A DNA stretch of 64,000 nucleotides, from the NCBI RefSeq assembly GCF_003967355.1, contig NZ_BIFH01000013.1:1-64000 (forward strand), given 5' to 3'. The notes beneath the pieces were generated by a model. The model had not been told where the DNA came from, did no database searches, and worked only from the letters and a program-made list of their open reading frames with translations. Below are positions 60,631 to 64,000 of the stretch, one piece after another (position 1 is the first letter of the stretch; each line of letters begins with the position of its first letter). A program made the position numbers and the translations under genes. The DNA comes from Embleya hyalina. GTDB taxonomy: Bacteria > Actinomycetota > Actinomycetes > Streptomycetales > Streptomycetaceae.

Positions 60631-61400
60631 TGGTGGATTCGGGGTTGGGCGGTGGGCGGGTGGTCGAGGGGGAGCGGGCCGAGGGGGCGCCTCGCGTGTT
60701 GGTTGTGGATGATGATCCTGCCATTCGGCGGGCCCTCGAACGGGGGCTGCGGTTGGCCGGGTATCGGGTGCAACTGGCCTCGGACGGAGCGGCGGCGCTG
60801 GCCGCGGTCGGGACCGGGGAGGGGCTCAGGGGACAGGCGGCACCGCAGGCGATCGTGCTGGACGTGGCCATGCCCGGGCTTACCGGGATCGAGGTGTGCG
60901 CCGCGTTGCGTGAGCGCGGGGTGGATACCCCGGTGCTGATGTTGTCCGCCCGGGACGAGACCGTCGATCGCATCACCGGGCTGGAATCGGGTGCCGACGA
61001 CTACCTGGTCAAGCCGTTCGATCTGCGCGAACTCGAACTCAGGCTACGTGCGCTGCTGCGCCGTCGACCGCCGGCCCCGGCGGGGGATCGGGTGCTGCGG
61101 GCGGGCGCGCTGACCCTGGACGGTGCCGCGTATCTGGCCACCTACGAGGGTGAGCCGGTGAACCTGACCGCTCGCGAGTTCGCGCTGCTCGACGTGTTCG
61201 TCCGCAATGCCGGGCTGGTCCTGACCCGGGACCAGTTGCTGGCCCGGGTGTGGGGCTACGACTTCGAGGTGCGGACCGATGTGGTCGACACCTTTGTGAG
61301 CTATCTGCGCCGCAAGTTGGAGGCCGGTGGCAGGCCGCGCCTGTTGCACACCGTGCGAGGAGTGGGCTTCGTGCTTCGGGTGTCGGACGGCCGGCGGTGA
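60630..61400 (+). CDS. Two-component response regulator, OmpR/PhoB family
   Basis: 256 aa if GTG 60630 is used; GTG 60660 is an alternative and the receiver itself begins at RVLVVDDDPAIRRALERGLR. Phospho-acceptor Asp in AIVLDVAMPGLTG, Thr/Ser switch in LMLSARD and Lys in YLVKPFDLREL. The C-terminal winged helix carries LTAREFALLDVFVRNAG and VVDTFVSYLRRKLE. Directly coupled to the histidine kinase gene (GTGA overlap). Resembles the PrrA/MprA-like regulators of actinobacteria. Confidence 0.92.
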   Translation: MVDSGLGGGRVVEGERAEGAPRVLVVDDDPAIRRALERGLRLAGYRVQLASDGAAALAAVGTGEGLRGQAAPQAIVLDVAMPGLTGIEVCAALRERGVDTPVLMLSARDETVDRITGLESGADDYLVKPFDLRELELRLRALLRRRPPAPAGDRVLRAGALTLDGAAYLATYEGEPVNLTAREFALLDVFVRNAGLVLTRDQLLARVWGYDFEVRTDVVDTFVSYLRRKLEAGGRPRLLHTVRGVGFVLRVSDGRR

Positions 61401-62998
61401 AAGCGGTGAAAGCGGTGGACGCGGCGGATGGGGGTCCACCGGCCGCCCCCCGCGCCGATACGTTCGTCGAGCCCGATCGCCGCCCCCCGGGTATCCCCTC
61501 CCCGGCCCGACTCCGGCCGCCGTCGATGCGGTTGTCCACCCGGATCGCGCTCGCCGTCGGCATCCTGGTTCCCCTCCTGGTGATCGCGGCCGGGAGTCTG
61601 GTCGTGCGGTGGGTCACCGCCGATGTGACTCACCGCCAGGACGTCACGTTGCGGCAGCGTGCCGACCGGCTCGCTCCGGATGCGCGGGCCCTCCTGCGCG
61701 CCGTCGAGAACGATCGGGAGAACGCCGTGCGGGCCCGGGAGACCAAACTGTTCGACGGGGCGCTCGACGTCGGGGTGCGCGTCGAACTGCCCGGCGGGCC
61801 GGTCGCCGCCGGGCCGCAACCGCCGCCCGACGTGGCGCTGCCGGAGAATCGGCGGTCCGGGCCGGTCACCGTGCGCTCCGGCGGCAAGGCCTGGCGCGTG
61901 ATCACCCGGCCGCTGGGCGCGACGCGTTCCGGGGCGCCCGCGACGCTTCGGGTGTTCCAGCCGACGGCGGAGACCGAGGCCCGTACCGCGCTGCTGCGCC
62001 GCCGGGTGTTCGTGGTCGCGCTGTTCGCCGTGCCGATCTCCGCCCTCGCCGGCCTGGTCGTCGCCGGCACGACCACCCGTTCGTTGCGGGCGCTGCGTCG
62101 ACGGGCGGCGGCGATCGAACCGGACGACCGGGAGCGGCCGGACGTACACGTCCCGTCGGGGGTGGCCGAGGTGGACGAGCTCGGTCGCACCCTCGCTGAC
62201 GTGCTCGGGCGCTACGACGTGCAGACCGCGCGGACCCGGGACGCCCTGGACACGGCGCGCGCGTTCGCCGCCACCGTCGACCACGAACTGCGCGGGCCGC
62301 TCACCGGGATGCGTACCGACCTCGACGTGCTCGTCGGCTACCCCGACCTGGCGGCGCACGAGCGCGTCGAGGTACTGGCCGACCTGACCGCCGGCCACGA
62401 GCGGATCCTGTCCCTGCTCGCCTCGCTGCGCGCACTCGCCCAGGGCGACCTGGCAGACGCGCAACCCTTCGAACGGGTGGACCTGGTCGAACTCGCCCAC
62501 GAGGCGGCCCACGACGCGCGCATCCGGCGGCCCGGCGCCGAGGTCGAGGTGGTCGGCTCCGGCGAGGTCCGGGTCGACGGCCTGCGTCCGGGACTGCGCC
62601 TGGTCGTGGACAACCTGATCGGCAACGCACTGGTGCACGGGCGCGACCCGCACGGGCCGACCCCGATCCGGGTCGTCGTCGAGGCGGTACCCGACGGTGC
62701 CCGGATCCGGGTGGACGACGCCGGCCCGGGGATTCCGGTCGACCGCCGCGCGGCGGTCTTCGAGCGGTTCCGCCGCGGACCGGACAGCCCGGGAGCCGGT
62801 CTGGGGCTGACCCTGGTCGCCCAGCAGGTCGAGCTGCACCGGGGCCGGGTCACGGTCGCCGACCCGCCCGAGGGCGTCGGTACGCGCGTCGAGGTCGTAC
62901 TGCCGCTGCGGCACCCGGCGGCGGACGCCGCCGGCGACGACGGGATCAGGCACGACTGGCTGACCCGCGAGCCGGGGGCGGTCGCCACCGCGGAGTGA
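61397..62998 (+). CDS. Sensor histidine kinase
   Basis: 533 aa from GTG 61397, overlapping the response-regulator stop; ATG 61526 is a possible later start. First transmembrane helix IALAVGILVPLLVIAAGSLV, a ~120-residue extracytoplasmic sensor region, second helix VFVVALFAVPISALAGLVVA and a HAMP-like linker. The H-box is FAATVDHELRGPLTGM, with the phospho-His near residue 296; the usual S-H-E-L-R-T-P is D-H-E-L-R-G-P here. N-box DNLIGNALVHG, G1 DDAGPGIP and G2 GAGLGLTLV are intact. Stimulus unknown. Confidence 0.92.
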   Translation: MKAVKAVDAADGGPPAAPRADTFVEPDRRPPGIPSPARLRPPSMRLSTRIALAVGILVPLLVIAAGSLVVRWVTADVTHRQDVTLRQRADRLAPDARALLRAVENDRENAVRARETKLFDGALDVGVRVELPGGPVAAGPQPPPDVALPENRRSGPVTVRSGGKAWRVITRPLGATRSGAPATLRVFQPTAETEARTALLRRRVFVVALFAVPISALAGLVVAGTTTRSLRALRRRAAAIEPDDRERPDVHVPSGVAEVDELGRTLADVLGRYDVQTARTRDALDTARAFAATVDHELRGPLTGMRTDLDVLVGYPDLAAHERVEVLADLTAGHERILSLLASLRALAQGDLADAQPFERVDLVELAHEAAHDARIRRPGAEVEVVGSGEVRVDGLRPGLRLVVDNLIGNALVHGRDPHGPTPIRVVVEAVPDGARIRVDDAGPGIPVDRRAAVFERFRRGPDSPGAGLGLTLVAQQVELHRGRVTVADPPEGVGTRVEVVLPLRHPAADAAGDDGIRHDWLTREPGAVATAE

Positions 62999-63035
62999 AC
63001 CTCGGGAAGCGCCGGAGACCGGGGGATCGGGCGAC

Positions 63036-63104
63036 TCCCGGCCGAGTCCGACCGCACATCCCGGCCGAATCCCGCTTCACATCCCGGCCGAGTCCGGCTT
63101 CACA
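63036..63104. repeat. Three 23-bp direct repeats
   Basis: Units beginning TCCCGGCCGA(A/G)TCC at 63036, 63059 and 63082, each 23 bp, directly downstream of the kinase gene. They end where the pair of promoter-proximal repeats starts. Confidence 0.85.
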
Positions 63105-63143
63105 AAAACCCCACAGACGGCTCACAAGAACCCCACAGATCGG
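63100..63143. promoter_or_regulatory. Paired direct repeats upstream of the secreted-protein gene
   Basis: TCACAA(A/G)AACCCCACAGA occurs at 63100-63117 and 63122-63139 with one mismatch, spaced 22 bp (two helical turns). OmpR-family regulators bind direct repeats of this geometry, so this is a candidate target of the response regulator encoded 2 kb upstream. Confidence 0.55.
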
Positions 63144-63208
63144 CGACCTACTCTCGCGGCACGCCACCCCGCAGCGGGGCGGTGAACCGTGAACTCGGGA
63201 GATCCACC

Positions 63209-63628
63209 ATGTCTCGCCGTACCACCACTTCGCGCGCCCGCGCGCCCAGGCGCCTCGCCACTCTGGGCGCCCTCGCCGCCCTGACCACCGTCGGCGCCCT
63301 GGTCTCGGCACCCGCCGCCCAGGCGGGCCCGATGCCCGCCGGCGACAAGCACAAGCCGGCCGTCTGCAAGCGTGTTCCGACCATCGACACGCGTCTGACC
63401 AAGGCGATCGAGCGGCTGGGCGGCGCCGCGACCGTCAAGGGGTCCATCGCACACCTGCAGGCGCGCGTCGCCGAGGCGGACAAACTCGACCGCCCGGCCG
63501 TGAAGACCTATCTGAACGACAAGTTGACGACGCGTCAGCGTCTGTTGCCGGAACTCAAGCAGCGCAAGGCCGATCTGGCGAACGTCAAGACGTGGTGCGA
63601 CACGCAGCCGTCGGCCGCGGGCAAGTGA
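63209..63628 (+). CDS. Secreted protein, 139 aa
   Basis: ATG 63209 with GGGAGA upstream. The signal peptide has core TLGALAALTTVGALVSAPAA and probable cleavage after AQA. The mature ~95-residue domain is Lys-rich and helical (RLTKAIERLGGAATVKGSIA, HLQARVAEADKLDRPAVKTY), with two Cys (PAVCKRV and KTWCDTQ) placed to pair. Family not recognised. First gene of a pair with the following lipoprotein. Confidence 0.82.
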   Translation: MSRRTTTSRARAPRRLATLGALAALTTVGALVSAPAAQAGPMPAGDKHKPAVCKRVPTIDTRLTKAIERLGGAATVKGSIAHLQARVAEADKLDRPAVKTYLNDKLTTRQRLLPELKQRKADLANVKTWCDTQPSAAGK

Positions 63629-63858
63629 CCGGCGCGCGCCGCCGGATCGGCGGACTCGTCGTGGCGACGCTCGTTTTCGGGGTCACCCTGACCGGGTGCG
63701 GCGGCTCCGACGGCGGCGACAACGGGTCGAAACCGACCGGCAGCCGGGCCACGCCCGCCGACGCGCCCTCGGAGATGGCCTCGGCGGTGGCCGAGGCGGA
63801 GAAGGCCGCCGACCGCGCCGACCAGGACGCCACGGCGGCCGAGGACCCGCCGGGCTGA
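63625..63858 (+). CDS. Small lipoprotein, 77 aa
   Basis: GTG 63625 overlaps the previous stop (GTGA). Signal GLVVATLVFGVTLTGCGG has lipobox L-T-G-C (Cys ~ residue 25). The short mature part is Asp/Ala/Glu-rich with an amphipathic helix (MASAVAEAEKAADRADQDA). Likely an envelope accessory of the preceding secreted protein and, with it, a target of the upstream two-component system. Confidence 0.78.
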   Translation: MTGARRRIGGLVVATLVFGVTLTGCGGSDGGDNGSKPTGSRATPADAPSEMASAVAEAEKAADRADQDATAAEDPPG

Positions 63859-63982
63859 CAACCTCGCCCAGACGCCGCGCCCTCGCCGGACCTCACGGGT
63901 CCGTCGGGACCACAGGGCCCCGGACCCATGAGCCCGGCCCATGGGCCCACCGACCCACGACGATCGGTACGTACACACCGGC

Positions 63983-64000
63983 GGGCCGCACGTGCGGCCC
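63983..64000. repeat. 18-bp perfect palindrome at the window edge
   Basis: GGGCCGCACGTGCGGCCC is its own reverse complement. It ends exactly at the window edge, so its full extent is unknown. A weaker CCCATG-N9-CATGGG hairpin lies at about 63926-63946 and could terminate the lipoprotein operon. Confidence 0.6.

Noticed and set aside
59624-60976. Long minus-strand open frames through the ~210 bp repeats (GENRPAAAD-like translations)
   Set aside because: The same DNA gives similar open frames in several phases, frames change between repeat copies, composition is Arg/Gly/Pro low-complexity and there is no ribosome-binding site; open frames are expected in DNA this GC-rich.

Overview
The window is 64 kb of very GC-rich DNA with strong third-position GC bias, frequent GTG starts, four-base start/stop overlaps, twin-arginine and lipobox signals and a DmdR/IdeR-type iron box. 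Together these indicate the chromosome of a filamentous actinomycete of the Streptomyces/Kitasatospora/Embleya type. The gene content (regulators, transporters, tailoring-type enzymes, decayed oxidoreductases) is that of an accessory or chromosome-arm region. I see no rRNA, tRNA, CRISPR array, transposase or prophage.

Layout. 1-420 holds two copies of a ~210 bp repeat that returns as three copies at 59.9-60.5 kb. 0.6-3.0 kb carries two poorly known genes. 3.2-15.9 kb is the clearest functional block: a leftward operon for a heterotrimeric D-hydroxyproline-dehydrogenase-like enzyme plus a DapA-family deaminase/aldolase, an XRE-cupin regulator, and a rightward dipeptide/oligopeptide ABC importer operon (SBP, two permeases, two ATPases) ending in a prolidase-like amidohydrolase and an NTF2-like protein. 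I read this as uptake and breakdown of imino-acid (possibly hydroxyproline) peptides. 16-19 kb has a catalytically dead malic-enzyme homologue and a secretory-lipase-like hydrolase. 19-25 kb has an 829-residue unknown protein, a secreted metalloprotease-lectin, and a regulator/thioredoxin-reductase-like pair.

25.3-40.8 kb is a patchwork of small redox enzymes with their regulators, including a MerR/imine-reductase pair with a readable MerR-type promoter. Several partners have decayed by deletion: fragments of an Old Yellow Enzyme, an M20 peptidase, an LLM oxidoreductase, an SDR and an MmyB-type regulator. Also here are a glycosyltransferase, a Gfo/Idh/MocA enzyme, a lanthipeptide-type ABC exporter and a GlxA-type regulator. 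41-46.5 kb has a methyltransferase/TetR pair sharing two palindromic operators, a STAS protein and a 1105-residue Tat-exported TolB-amidohydrolase.

46.9-54.8 kb contains two chorismate-utilising enzymes: an iron-box-controlled salicylate synthase and an isochorismate synthase with an altered active-site segment. Between them lie two related sigma-region-4-like regulators, one with the helix-turn-helix module duplicated, a Sel1-like partner and a DUF574-type methyltransferase. 54.9-59.3 kb has small secreted proteins, an AraC/VOC pair, a second DUF574-type methyltransferase, a PH-domain protein and a dimethylglycine-type methyltransferase. 60.6-63.9 kb is a two-component system followed by a secreted protein and a lipoprotein whose promoter carries direct repeats that could be the response-regulator target.

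The most unusual items are the dispersed ~210 bp repeat family, the malic-enzyme pseudoenzyme, the duplicated sigma4-like regulator next to its paralogue, and the recurring loss of oxidoreductases beside surviving regulators and operators.
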